NCBI GenBank assembly: GCA_002482505.1
Contig: DLGD01000018.1
Location: forward strand, 30,226 to 94,225
Direction: 5' to 3'
DNA from: Christensenella sp. UBA7703
Lineage (GTDB): Bacteria > Bacillota > Clostridia > Christensenellales > CAG-138
DNA: 64,000 bases
The notes beneath the pieces are model-generated. The model saw only the letters and a list, made by a program, of their open reading frames with translations, made no database searches and had not been told where the DNA came from. Positions 44,070-53,078 of this stretch are shown one piece after another. The position numbers and the translations under genes were made by a program. Position 1 is the first letter of the stretch, and every line of letters starts with the position of its first letter.

Positions 44070-47000
44070 TCATTTCAGCTTGACACACTCTTTGCCAAAA
44101 CGGTCTTCCGCTGCGGCAAGGAACGCATCCGTAACCGCAACATAATACTCCTTTGGTACGCCTTTGCCAAGCTTTTTTGCCGCGTCGTACAGTACGACCG
44201 GCGTTTCACCCGCATAACGCTTGAGAAAGGAACATGCGCGGGTCATTTCATCCTCCGGCAAGGTTTCAAAGCGAATGTAGACAGTGTGGCTCACTTCGCC
44301 GAGTGGTTTCAGCTCGTCGATGAGCAGAGAATTTGCGCGGTCTTCACGGATGTTCAATCGCCCGCGCGCGAGCACGGGAGCGTCGTCGATAAACAGCGAA
44401 CCCGCTTGCTGCAGCGTCCGCGGGAACAACACCGCCTCCACGCTGCCGGTAATGCCTTCAAGCACCGCATATCCCATCAGTCCACTGCCGGATCGGGTGG
44501 GTTTTTGTTTGCACTGGGTGAGCAGCCCGCCGACGGTGACCTGCTCTTCGTCCTTGATGCGGCCTGTACCATCCGCCTCCGCAAGTTCGTCGATGGTATA
44601 GCGGAGGGTTTTGAGCTGATCTTGGTAGTTATCCAGCGGGTGCCCGGAAAGGTAGAGTCCCGTGGACTCGCGCTCCTTCACCAGCATGATCTGGTGAGAA
44701 AGCTCCGGTGTATTCGGAAGCGGTATCTGTTCGCTTGCCAGAGTGTCGCCACCGTCAAGGTCAAAGAGCGACATCTGCCCGGCTCCCCGCGCCTTCTTCA
44801 CCGCGGCGGAGGCATCCAGCGCGCGCTCAAACACGGCGAGATACTGCGCGCGCTTGCCGCCCATGCTGTCAAAACAGCCCGCGCTGATCAGCGCCTCAAG
44901 CATACGCTTGTTGAGGCCGTCCACGCGATCGCAAAAATCGAAAAAGCTGGTAAACTTACCGTTTTGCGCGCGTTCCTGCACCATTGCTTCCATCACGGCG
45001 CTGCCAACATTTCGCACGGCGGCGAGACCAAAACGGATTGCGCTGCCTTCCGGCGCGAAGCGCGCGCGGGAGAAGTTCACATCCGGCGGGAGCACCTTGA
45101 TGCCGTGGTTGCGCGCGCTGTAGACGTAACTTGCGACAGTATCCACCGAGCCGAGGAAACTGTTGATCAGCGCGGTCAGAAACTCAACCGGATAATAGTA
45201 CTTGAGATATGCCGTCCGGTAGGCGAGCACGGCATAGGCCGCCGCATGAGATTTGTTGAACGCGTAGGACGCGAAGTCCATCATCTCGTCGAAGATGTGG
45301 TTTGCGACCGCCTCCGGAACGCCGTTTGCCACCGCGCCGACGACGCCATCCGTCCCGTGGACGAAATACTCGCGCTCCTTTGCCATTACATCGTGCTTTT
45401 TCTTGCTCATCGCGCGGCGCACAAGGTCGCTTCGCCCATAGGAATAGCCCGCCAGCGCGCGGACGATTTCCATGACCTGCTCCTGATAGACCATGCAGCC
45501 ATACGTGGTGCAGAGGATCGGCTCCAGCAGCGGGTGTGAATAGACGACGCTACCGGGGTTGTGCTTACCCTTGACATAGCGGGGAATCTGCTCCATTGGA
45601 CCCGGACGATAGAGGGAGATACCTGCGATGAGATCCTCAAAGCAGTCCGGTTTGAGCTGCTGCAAAAACTGTCGCATGCCGCCGGATTCCAATTGGAACA
45701 CCCCGTCCGTGTCGCCGGATGCAATCATTTGATACACTTTGTCATCCGTGAATGGGACGCGGTCAAGATCCGGCACTTCGCGCCCGCTCTCTTCAATAAA
45801 TCCGAGCGTATCGCGAATGACCGTTAGGGTTCTTAGCCCCAGAAAGTCCATCTTGAGCAGCCCCAGCTCTTCCAACGTGGTCATTGGGAACTGGGTTGTG
45901 ACTACGGAATCGTTCACCTGCAGCGGCACGACATCCGTAATCGGTACGCTGGAGATCACAACGCCGGCGGCATGCGTGGAGCTGTGTCGCGGTAAGCCTT
46001 CAAGACGCAGGGACAGGTCAATGATCTTTTTGATCGTTTCGTCACTCTGATACTGCGCCTTTAGATCAGGGGAGATACTCAGCGCGCGCTCCAGCGTCAT
46101 ATTCAGCTCAAACGGAACCATCTTACTGAGCTTGTCCACGTCCGCATAGGGTACACGAAGCACACGCCCGACATCGCGGATGACCGCGCGCGCCGCCATG
46201 GTACCAAATGTGATGATTTGGCTGACGTGCCCCGCGCCATATTTTGCGGCGACATAGTCGATGACTTCCTGTCGGCGTTCGTAGCAGAAGTCGATATCAA
46301 AATCCGGCATGCTGATGCGCTCCGGGTTGAGGAAGCGCTCAAACAGCAGGTTGTATTTCAGCGGGTCAACGTCCGTGATGTCGAGGCAATAGGCGGCGAG
46401 GCTTCCCGCGCCGCTGCCGCGGCCGGGGCCGACCATGATGCCATGCACCTTTGCATAATGGATAAAATCCCAGACGATGAGGAAGTAGTCCACAAAGCCC
46501 ATCTGCTCGATGATGCCGAGTTCATACTCCAGCCGAGCGTGCGCGTCTGCGTCCGCATCCGGCAGTTTCTTCTTCATACCCTCGTCGCAAAGCGCGCGTA
46601 GATAGGAGCCGTTGTCGTGTCCTTCCGGCGCGGTGAAGGCGGGCATGCGGCGGATGCCAAATTGGATTTCAAAGTTACATTTTTCTACCACGTCCGCGGT
46701 GTTTGCGATCGCTTGGGCATCCTCCGGCAGAGCGAGGCGCATCTCCGCTTCACTCTTAAGATAAAACTGCTCGCCTTCCATGCGCATGCGGTCGGGTTCG
46801 TCCACAAAGCGCTGGGTTTGAATACAGAGCAGCACATCCTGCGCCTCCGCATCGTCGGGAGACACATAGTGCACGTCGTTGGTGGCGACGCATTTTGCGC
46901 CGATCTCCGAGGCAATCTTCCTTAGACCCGGCAAGACCTGAATCTGTTCCGGAATGCCGTGGTTTTGCAGCTCAATGTAAAAATCCTCGCCAAACATACC

Positions 47001-47489
47001 CTGCAATCGCTTGGCATGTATCAGCGCAAGATCATAGTTATTGGCAAGCAGAGCCTGCGGGATATCCCCCGCGAGACATGCGGAGAGACAGACAAGCCCT
47101 TCGCAATGCTGTGAGAGCAGATCGTAATCGATCCTCGGACGATAATAAAACCCGTGCAGAAATGCCTCGCTGGAGAGAATCATCAGGTTTTTGTAGCCGG
47201 TTTCGTTTTTGCAGAGCAAAATGAGGTGCGCATACTCGCGATCTTGCGAGCCTTCGCGGTCGCGCATGGAGCGCGGGGCAACATAGGTCTCCATGCCGAT
47301 GATCGGCTTGATTCCTTCCTTCTTGCAGGCGCGGTAAAAATCGACCACCCCATACATCACGCCGTGGTCGGTGATGGCAAGCGATGTTTGCCCCATCGAT
47401 TTTGCGCGCGCGACCAAATCGGGGATGCGTGCCGCGCCATCGAGCAGGCTGAACTGCGTATGAACGTGTAAATGGGTGAAACTACTCAT
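44070..47489 (-). CDS. dnaE: DNA polymerase III subunit alpha (DnaE)
   Basis: 1139 residues, typical of DnaE1-type. The N-terminal PHP domain opens SSFTHLHVHTQFSLLDGAAR (HLHVHT intact, so metal-dependent exonuclease activity is conceivable). The palm carries PDFDIDFCYERRQEVIDYV (about 390-410, catalytic acids) and GRGSGAGSLAAYCLDIT. The helix-hairpin-helix region and a C-terminal OB domain (VTVGGLLTQCKQKPTRSGS) follow. It is the replicative polymerase partner of PolC in Bacillota. Its start overlaps the end of whiA, with AAAGGAG inside whiA, so the two are co-translated. Confidence 0.97.
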   Translation of the reverse strand: MSSFTHLHVHTQFSLLDGAARIPDLVARAKSMGQTSLAITDHGVMYGVVDFYRACKKEGIKPIIGMETYVAPRSMRDREGSQDREYAHLILLCKNETGYKNLMILSSEAFLHGFYYRPRIDYDLLSQHCEGLVCLSACLAGDIPQALLANNYDLALIHAKRLQGMFGEDFYIELQNHGIPEQIQVLPGLRKIASEIGAKCVATNDVHYVSPDDAEAQDVLLCIQTQRFVDEPDRMRMEGEQFYLKSEAEMRLALPEDAQAIANTADVVEKCNFEIQFGIRRMPAFTAPEGHDNGSYLRALCDEGMKKKLPDADADAHARLEYELGIIEQMGFVDYFLIVWDFIHYAKVHGIMVGPGRGSGAGSLAAYCLDITDVDPLKYNLLFERFLNPERISMPDFDIDFCYERRQEVIDYVAAKYGAGHVSQIITFGTMAARAVIRDVGRVLRVPYADVDKLSKMVPFELNMTLERALSISPDLKAQYQSDETIKKIIDLSLRLEGLPRHSSTHAAGVVISSVPITDVVPLQVNDSVVTTQFPMTTLEELGLLKMDFLGLRTLTVIRDTLGFIEESGREVPDLDRVPFTDDKVYQMIASGDTDGVFQLESGGMRQFLQQLKPDCFEDLIAGISLYRPGPMEQIPRYVKGKHNPGSVVYSHPLLEPILCTTYGCMVYQEQVMEIVRALAGYSYGRSDLVRRAMSKKKHDVMAKEREYFVHGTDGVVGAVANGVPEAVANHIFDEMMDFASYAFNKSHAAAYAVLAYRTAYLKYYYPVEFLTALINSFLGSVDTVASYVYSARNHGIKVLPPDVNFSRARFAPEGSAIRFGLAAVRNVGSAVMEAMVQERAQNGKFTSFFDFCDRVDGLNKRMLEALISAGCFDSMGGKRAQYLAVFERALDASAAVKKARGAGQMSLFDLDGGDTLASEQIPLPNTPELSHQIMLVKERESTGLYLSGHPLDNYQDQLKTLRYTIDELAEADGTGRIKDEEQVTVGGLLTQCKQKPTRSGSGLMGYAVLEGITGSVEAVLFPRTLQQAGSLFIDDAPVLARGRLNIREDRANSLLIDELKPLGEVSHTVYIRFETLPEDEMTRACSFLKRYAGETPVVLYDAAKKLGKGVPKEYYVAVTDAFLAAAEDRFGKECVKLK

Positions 47490-48405
47490 GACGGATCTCC
47501 TTTGCGATGCGAACCAGCCGCGCGAGGCGGTGGTTCATGCCGCTTTTGCCGATTTCGGCGAGCTCGGCAAGCTCCACTAATGTCGCCTCCGGGTGATTCA
47601 GGCGGAGCAGCGCCGCTTCATACAGCGGAGCGGGGAGCTGATTGAGCCCCATGTGCTCCTCGATCACATCGATGGCGCTGATCTGCTCGGTAGAGGCGAA
47701 CACGGTTTTTTCAATGTTTGCGGTCTCGCAGTTGGTGGTGCGGTTGACATAGTTGCGAAAGTCCCGCTCGGCACGCGCGCTTTCAAACTTAAGCGCCGAG
47801 CCGTTTGCGCCGACGAGAGCGAGAAACGCGGAAACGTCGTCCCCTTTGAGATAGACGACGGGTTTTTCGCGGCGGAGCATGGTTTTTGCCTCCGGCCCGT
47901 AGGTAGCAAGCACGGAAAGCAGTTGTTCAGCAAACGCATCTGATCGCGCAACGATCTCCAGATGATAACCGCGATATGGGTTTGTGCAGGAACCGCTGCC
48001 GAGGAAAGCCCCGCGCAAAAAAGCGCGGCGGCACTCGTCGTCCTGCAGCAGTCGCGCAGGGACGGTTTCCCCAATCGAGAATTCGCCCGATTCGCGGATC
48101 AATAGTCCCGTATCAAACAGGAGTTGCTCCGCTTCGTCACCCAGGAGTGTGACCAGCGTCAGCGGGCGCCTGCGCTCCCGCTCGCTGAGTTCGATTGTGG
48201 GTTCCAGCGGATACAACGCGGTGGCGAGGGAGACGATCAGCTTGCCGACGGCGAGCGTTTCCGTCGTGAACGCAGCGCCCCGCCCGCGCCCGATGGTCAG
48301 TGCGCCGCAGGTATGGACAAGCCCCGCCAACTGGGCCAGACGAACCAGATCCGTCTTGAGCCGGATCTTGACGAGGTCTTCTTTTGCGCTGCTGGAAAAT
48401 GACAT
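47482..48405 (-). CDS. whiA: DNA-binding protein WhiA
   Basis: 307 residues. N-terminal LAGLIDADG-homing-endonuclease-like domain (FLRGAFLGSGSCTNPYRGYHLE, about 128-149) without nuclease residues. The C-terminal helix-turn-helix is ELAELAEIGKSGMNHRLARL (about 280-299). WhiA links division and chromosome functions in monoderms and controls sporulation genes in actinomycetes. In Bacillota it sits beside rapZ, as here, though YvcK is not between them in this genome. It overlaps dnaE by eight bases. A -10 TATAAT lies about 50 bases upstream. Confidence 0.94.
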   Translation of the reverse strand: MSFSSSAKEDLVKIRLKTDLVRLAQLAGLVHTCGALTIGRGRGAAFTTETLAVGKLIVSLATALYPLEPTIELSERERRRPLTLVTLLGDEAEQLLFDTGLLIRESGEFSIGETVPARLLQDDECRRAFLRGAFLGSGSCTNPYRGYHLEIVARSDAFAEQLLSVLATYGPEAKTMLRREKPVVYLKGDDVSAFLALVGANGSALKFESARAERDFRNYVNRTTNCETANIEKTVFASTEQISAIDVIEEHMGLNQLPAPLYEAALLRLNHPEATLVELAELAEIGKSGMNHRLARLVRIAKEIRHE

Positions 48406-48455
48406 GCGTACTCCGAATCTTTCGTTTTTTTCGCCGAATAGCGGTTATGTTTCTT

Positions 48456-48484
48456 ATTATAAACGATTTGTTCATTCGCGTCAG
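48456..48484 (-). promoter_or_regulatory. Probable promoter of whiA-dnaE
   Basis: On the minus strand TATAAT (48461-48456), with a weak CTGACG (48484-48479) 17 bases upstream. It lies just after the rapZ terminator. Confidence 0.5.
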
Positions 48485-48514
48485 TAAAAAACGGTTTCGA
48501 GTTTACGCTGCAAA

Positions 48515-48537
48515 TCAAAAAACGCCCTGCGGCGTTT
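48515..48537 (-). terminator. Terminator after rapZ
   Basis: On the minus strand AAACGCC, short loop GCAG, GGCGTTTTTT: 7-bp stem with a U tract, 20 bases after the rapZ stop. Confidence 0.8.
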
Positions 48538-48557
48538 CAGATTGGAAAGAAAAGCGA

Positions 48558-49445
48558 TCAGTCTTTTGCAAAGCGTTCGTGAATATCGGTTGCCTCGGTT
48601 GTGAGGTCGCGGTGATAAATGCGAACATTCATGCTGCTGTCGGCAAAGCGGCGCGCCATCTCCTCCGCCGCGGCGACGGAGCGATGCCGCCCACCGGTGC
48701 AGCCAAAGCAAACGCGAAGAATGTGCTTGTCCTGCTGCTCGTAGAGCGGGATGAGTTTCTTCAGCATCTCCTCTACACCGTCAAAAAAAGGCGCGACGGA
48801 AGGTTGCTCCAGCACAAACTGCTGCACCTTTGCATCGAGACCGGAAAGCGATCTAAGCTCCGGAATATAGAACGGGTTTGTCATAAAGCGCATGTCCAGC
48901 ACGAAATCCGCGTCCACGGGCACGCCGCGCTTATAGCCAAAGCTGCAGAAGAGCAGCGTCATGCACTTGCATTCGTATTCCGGCAACACCTTGGCGATCA
49001 AGCCCGGAAAATCTTTGGGTTTCACATCACTGGTATCGAGGATATAGTTCGCCCGATCCCGCAGCGGCTGCAAAAACACGCGCTCGCGTTTCACGCCCGT
49101 TGCGGCATCGCCCGCCTCGCCAAGGGGGTGGCGGCGGCGCACCTCGTTGTAACGCTTCATAAGCACATCGTCCCGCGTGTCCAAGAAAAGCATTTCATAT
49201 GGCGCATTCAGCGAATCAAACGCCTCCGCCATGGTTGCGGAGGAGCGGGAGAGTAAGCTCTCCCGGCTGTCGATGGTTACCGCTGCTTTTTCGATTGCGG
49301 GTTGCGCATTGTTGCAAAGCTGGACAAACTCCTTGAGCATGGAGCTTGGGAGATTATCGACGCAAAAATAGCCCTGCTCCTCCAAACAACGGAGGGCAAG
49401 GGATTTTCCCGCGCCGGATAGGCCGGTTACGATCAATAAGTACAT
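48558..49445 (-). CDS. rapZ: RNase adapter protein RapZ (YvcJ-type nucleotide-binding protein)
   Basis: 295 residues from ATG 49445 with AAAGGG upstream; an ATT-rich upstream extension to 49472 is rejected. Walker A GLSGAGKS at 7-14, LFLDTRDDVLMKRYNEVRRRHPL (about 82-104), VSFGYKRGVP-like SFGYKRGVPVDADFVLDMRF (about 170-190) and VCFGCTGGRHRSVAAAE (about 252-268) mark the family. In Gram-negatives RapZ controls GlmS sRNAs; in Bacillota YvcJ is a GTPase of less certain role. A terminator separates it from whiA. Confidence 0.95.
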   Translation of the reverse strand: MYLLIVTGLSGAGKSLALRCLEEQGYFCVDNLPSSMLKEFVQLCNNAQPAIEKAAVTIDSRESLLSRSSATMAEAFDSLNAPYEMLFLDTRDDVLMKRYNEVRRRHPLGEAGDAATGVKRERVFLQPLRDRANYILDTSDVKPKDFPGLIAKVLPEYECKCMTLLFCSFGYKRGVPVDADFVLDMRFMTNPFYIPELRSLSGLDAKVQQFVLEQPSVAPFFDGVEEMLKKLIPLYEQQDKHILRVCFGCTGGRHRSVAAAEEMARRFADSSMNVRIYHRDLTTEATDIHERFAKD

Positions 49446-49488
49446 CTTCTTTACCCTTTGGAAACGAATCAAATCAATCTATTTGGTA

Positions 49489-50394
49489 TTATGAGAGTTC
49501 GCTGAGCAGCTTGACTTCGCGCTCCAGCTGGACGCCCGTTTCTTCATACACACGCTGCTGAATGATCGAGATCAGTTCCAGCACATCCCGTTCCGTTGCG
49601 TTGCCATTGTTGACGATAAAGCCCGCGTGCATCGGGCTGATCTGCGCGCCGCCGACGGAAAAGCCTTTGAGTCCTGCGCCTTCGATGAGCGCACCGGCAA
49701 ACCTGCCGTTCGGGCGCTTGAAGACACTGCCCGCGCTGGGAAAGGTGAGCGGCTGTTTTTCCTTGCGCTGGCGGGTGGTTTCCATCATGCGCTCGCGCGC
49801 GCCGCCGTCGTCATGCTCCAACTGGAAGGTTGCGGAGAGCACCACGGCCTCGGGTGCCGCATATTTGCTCGTGCGGTTGCCAAAGTCGGTCTTCTTTGTT
49901 TCAACATCCAGCACGCGACCGTTTTTGAGGATGCGCACGCTCTTGATAATATGCCGAATCTCCGCGCCGTAAGCGCCCGCGTTCATCGCGACCGCGCCGC
50001 CGACCGTGCCGGGAATGCCGCTGAGCGATTCCAGCCCCATCAGGCGCATATTGACGCTTTCGCGCGCGAGGACGGAGAGCGCGGTGCCCGCGGGGCATGT
50101 CACGGTGGTGTCCACAAACAGCGGCGTGGTCAGCGGGGTGTCGATGCGGATGATTACGCCCGGATAGCCCGCGTCGGGCGCAAGCACGTTTGTGCCGTTG
50201 CCGAGGATGCAATAAGGGGTTACGAACTGGCTGCACGCCTGGATCGTTTTACGGATGTCCTCTGCGTTGCGCGGGCGCAAAACCATCGCTGCCGGGCCGC
50301 CGATGCGGAAGCTCGTCAGGGTGGAAAGCGGTACATTGCATTTGACATCGAGTCCCTTGAGTGCAAGGAAGACGCGGTTAAGCGAATTTTCCAT
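49489..50394 (-). CDS. murB: UDP-N-acetylenolpyruvoylglucosamine reductase
   Basis: 301 residues, the short type II MurB length. FAD-binding PCMH fold: LTSFRIGGPAAMVLRPRN (about 24-41), LGNGTNVLAPDAGYPG (about 61-76), GIPGTVGGAVAMNAGAYGAEI (about 126-146), SAGSVFKRPNGRFAGALIE (about 221-239, catalytic Ser region) and ISPMHAGFIVNNGNA. Reduces the enolpyruvyl group to give UDP-MurNAc in peptidoglycan synthesis. ATG 50394 has no Shine-Dalgarno and lies six bases after TATGAT, so the mRNA is predicted leaderless. rapZ begins 43 bases downstream and could be read from this promoter. Confidence 0.96.
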   Translation of the reverse strand: MENSLNRVFLALKGLDVKCNVPLSTLTSFRIGGPAAMVLRPRNAEDIRKTIQACSQFVTPYCILGNGTNVLAPDAGYPGVIIRIDTPLTTPLFVDTTVTCPAGTALSVLARESVNMRLMGLESLSGIPGTVGGAVAMNAGAYGAEIRHIIKSVRILKNGRVLDVETKKTDFGNRTSKYAAPEAVVLSATFQLEHDDGGARERMMETTRQRKEKQPLTFPSAGSVFKRPNGRFAGALIEGAGLKGFSVGGAQISPMHAGFIVNNGNATERDVLELISIIQQRVYEETGVQLEREVKLLSELS

Positions 50395-50679
50395 GCTGCT
50401 ATCATAACAAACTGTTCACAATTAGACAACCAAAAATCGAGTAAAACTTGCATAATTGAATTGCGAATTTAGGAAAATGCGCGAAATTATGCTTGTTTTG
50501 CAGCCTTTACAACAAAATCTTGTAAAAAAGGTTGCATGCATTGCGTGGGGCTTATCAAGATATGCATAGTATTCTTCGCCGAATAAAGGATGAAGAACCA
50601 AAGATCATTCTCGAGTTTGTCACATTGACAGACAACTGCCCCATGCCTAGGGATCGGGCATCCCCAAACCACAAAAAAC
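50395..50679. other. Intergenic region upstream of murB
   Basis: 285 bases, AT-rich, holding the murB promoter next to the gene. A weak ATGCC / GGCAT hairpin near 50643-50661 is the only candidate end signal for the glycosylase gene. Nothing else is recognised. Confidence 0.5.
50401..50429 (-). promoter_or_regulatory. Promoter, apparently leaderless, for murB
   Basis: On the minus strand: TTGTCT (50429-50424), 17 bases, TATGAT (50406-50401), six bases, ATG at 50394. Confidence 0.65.
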
Positions 50680-51186
50680 TCATTTTGATAGAATGACCAA
50701 TTTATACTTCCTTGTCAAATCCTCCAGTCGCATGCGCGCGTTTGCCGCGCTGGGCGAAGGCAGGATTTCGCAGGGGATATTTGTCTGCGGGAAGACGAGA
50801 CGGGTATAGAGCCGCGCGGAGGTGGCTCCCGTGCAGAGCACGCGGGTGATGCGAGAGGACGCGATCAACGCGGGGATATCGTTCGCGATGGGTTTTTTGA
50901 TGCTGGCGTCGCTGGCTCCCGTGATCTCGCAGGAAGCGAGCACATCCCAAAGCGCGAGGCGATGGCGCAGCAAAAGCGCGGTCTTCTCTTCGATGGTAGC
51001 GGGGCGTTCTTCGCCAAGCGCGAGCGCGAGGGCAGGCCAGAAACGATTTTGCGGGTGTGCATAATAAAACGCCTGCTCGCGCGACTTTGGCGAGGGCATC
51101 GTGCCGAGGATCAAGGTTTCGCTCTCGGCAGAGACGATTGGTGGGATCGTATGAATCACATGTTCCATCATAAAAGAGTATCGCAT
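50680..51186 (-). CDS. DNA-deoxyinosine glycosylase-like protein (uracil-DNA glycosylase superfamily)
   Basis: 168 residues. LILGTMPSPKSREQAFYYAHPQNRFWPALA (about 25-55) is the motif-1 region of the UDG superfamily, in the variant found in hypoxanthine/deoxyinosine glycosylases: NRFW in place of the UDG active-site Asp-Pro-Tyr. RVLCTGATSARLY (about 115-127) and LPSPSAANARM (about 137-147, motif-2 Ser-Pro-Ser) follow. It should excise deaminated bases from DNA. The ribosome binding site AAAGGG precedes ATG 51186; ATGs five and six codons later are alternatives. Divergent from the ABC exporter. Confidence 0.82.
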   Translation of the reverse strand: MRYSFMMEHVIHTIPPIVSAESETLILGTMPSPKSREQAFYYAHPQNRFWPALALALGEERPATIEEKTALLLRHRLALWDVLASCEITGASDASIKKPIANDIPALIASSRITRVLCTGATSARLYTRLVFPQTNIPCEILPSPSAANARMRLEDLTRKYKLVILSK

Positions 51187-51245
51187 TTGTTACCCTTTTT
51201 CAACGTCCAAAAACAGCGCAACGCGCCCGCAAAACACAGCGGCGG

Positions 51246-51274
51246 TTGATATTAAACCACCATTCTGTTAAGAT
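51246..51274 (+). promoter_or_regulatory. Promoter, leaderless, for the ABC exporter
   Basis: TTGATA (51246-51251), 17 bases, TAAGAT (51269-51274), six bases, ATG 51281. Neither the gap nor the flanks hold a Shine-Dalgarno. Confidence 0.7.
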
Positions 51275-51280
51275 GTGTGC

Positions 51281-53017
51281 ATGAGTAAACTGAAACGATT
51301 TTTCGCTTATTATCGTCCGCATAAGGGGCTTTTGATCCTCGATCTCTCCTGCGCGGTACTGGTCTCGATGATCGATATCGCGTACCCGATGCTTACGCAG
51401 TATATCCTTCGGACGTTGCTGCCGCAGATGACGGTCAACTCGGCGCTGGTGCGCGTGTTCGTCGGCCTCATCACGGCTGCATTCGGCGCATTTGTAGTGC
51501 GTTCGCTACTCCTGTATATCATCAACTACTGGGGGCATGTCCTCGGCGTGCGGATGGAGGCGGATATCCGGCGGGATATCTTTTCCCACATTCAGGAGCT
51601 TTCCTTTAGTTTTTACGACAAAGTGCGCACAGGAAAACTGATGTCCCGTGTGACGACGGATCTCTTTGACATCACAGAGCTCGCGCACCACGGCCCGGAG
51701 GATGTGCTGATCTCCGGCACGACGATGATCGGCGCGTTTGTCATCATGATGTTTGTCGACTGGCGGCTTTCGCTGGCGCTTTTGTGTATTGTGCCGGTTG
51801 CGGTCTTTTACATCGTTCGGCTCAGAGTTCAGATGCGTAACGCATCCCTCAAGGTGAAGGAGCGCGTCGCGGAGATCAACGCGGATATCGAGTCTTCGAT
51901 CTCCGGCGCACGCGTGGCAAAGGCGTTTACCAACGAGGAATATGAGCAGGAGAAGTTTGAGCGCGGCAACAAACGGTTTGTCCACGCGAAAGATGGATTC
52001 TATCGCTATATGGGGCTCTTTAACAGCGGAATGGAATTCTTTATCGCGATGTTCAACCTCGTGGTGCTGGCGCTTGGTGGATATTTAATCTACAAAAGCA
52101 GCCTCGATCCGATCTTGCTCATCACGTTTTCGCTCTACATCGCGGCGTTTATTCAACCGCTCAAGCGCCTTGCCGCGTTCACGGAGGTCTATATTCTCGG
52201 CATGGCCGGCTTTAGCCGCTTTTGCGAAATCATGGACATCGAGCCGGAGATCAAGGATCGCCCGAACGCGAAAACCCTGCGAAACGTGCGCGGCGATATC
52301 TGCTTTGACGATGTGACGTTTGCCTACGAGAGCGGGAAGAGCGTGCTTTCTCACGTGAATCTCGATGTTCCCGCCGGAACAACCCTTGCACTTGTTGGCC
52401 CGAGCGGCGGGGGAAAGACCACACTCTGCCACCTGCTGCCGCGCTTTTATGAGCAGCGCAGCGGAACGATCACCATCGACGGTGTGGATACGCGGGAGGT
52501 GACGATGCGTTCGCTGCGGCAAAATGTCGGCATTGTGCAGCAAGACGTGTTTCTCTTTGCCAGCAGCATCATGGAAAACATTCGCTACGGGCGAATCGAC
52601 GCCACCGACGAAGAGGTTATCGAGGCAGCCAAGCACGCGCATATCCACGAGGAGATCCTGCAGTTGACCGATGGCTATGACACACAGGTAGGTGAGCGGG
52701 GGATTATGCTCTCCGGCGGGCAAAAGCAGCGCGTCTCGATTGCGCGGCTGTTCCTCAAGAACCCGCCGATCTTGATTCTCGACGAAGCAACCAGCGCGCT
52801 GGATACCGTCACAGAGCACGATATTCAGCATTCGTTTGAAGAACTTTCGCGCGGGCGCACCACGCTGGTGATTGCGCACCGGCTGTCCACCGTCAAGCAT
52901 GCGGACGAAATCGTTGTGCTGGATGAACAGGGCGTTCGCGAGCGGGGCACGCACGAAGAGCTCCTGCAGGCAAACGGGCTCTACGCGCAGCTCTATCAGG
53001 TGTCGATGATCGACTAA
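51281..53017 (+). CDS. ABC exporter, fused permease and ATPase (half-transporter)
   Basis: 578 residues from ATG 51281; a GTG two codons earlier falls inside the promoter spacing. Six transmembrane helices span ~15-300, with LMSRVTTDLFDITELAHHGP as the coupling region. The nucleotide-binding domain follows: Walker A VGPSGGGKTT (about 369-378), Q-loop GIVQQDVFLFA, signature LSGGQKQR (about 477-484), Walker B ILILDEATSALD, and an H-loop His in LVIAHRLSTV. It acts as a homodimer or pairs with another half. Substrate unknown (lipid, drug or peptide). It is followed within 61 bases by a barnase-like gene, with no terminator between. Confidence 0.93.
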   Translation: MSKLKRFFAYYRPHKGLLILDLSCAVLVSMIDIAYPMLTQYILRTLLPQMTVNSALVRVFVGLITAAFGAFVVRSLLLYIINYWGHVLGVRMEADIRRDIFSHIQELSFSFYDKVRTGKLMSRVTTDLFDITELAHHGPEDVLISGTTMIGAFVIMMFVDWRLSLALLCIVPVAVFYIVRLRVQMRNASLKVKERVAEINADIESSISGARVAKAFTNEEYEQEKFERGNKRFVHAKDGFYRYMGLFNSGMEFFIAMFNLVVLALGGYLIYKSSLDPILLITFSLYIAAFIQPLKRLAAFTEVYILGMAGFSRFCEIMDIEPEIKDRPNAKTLRNVRGDICFDDVTFAYESGKSVLSHVNLDVPAGTTLALVGPSGGGKTTLCHLLPRFYEQRSGTITIDGVDTREVTMRSLRQNVGIVQQDVFLFASSIMENIRYGRIDATDEEVIEAAKHAHIHEEILQLTDGYDTQVGERGIMLSGGQKQRVSIARLFLKNPPILILDEATSALDTVTEHDIQHSFEELSRGRTTLVIAHRLSTVKHADEIVVLDEQGVRERGTHEELLQANGLYAQLYQVSMID

Positions 53018-53078
53018 GGCAACCGGATACAACCCTGATACAACGATGAGCAAATACAACACAGAAAGGGAAGCGCGC

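Noticed and set aside
44064..45539. Plus-strand open frame of about 490 codons inside dnaE
   Set aside because: Antisense to conserved DnaE sequence; no RBS or family resemblance.
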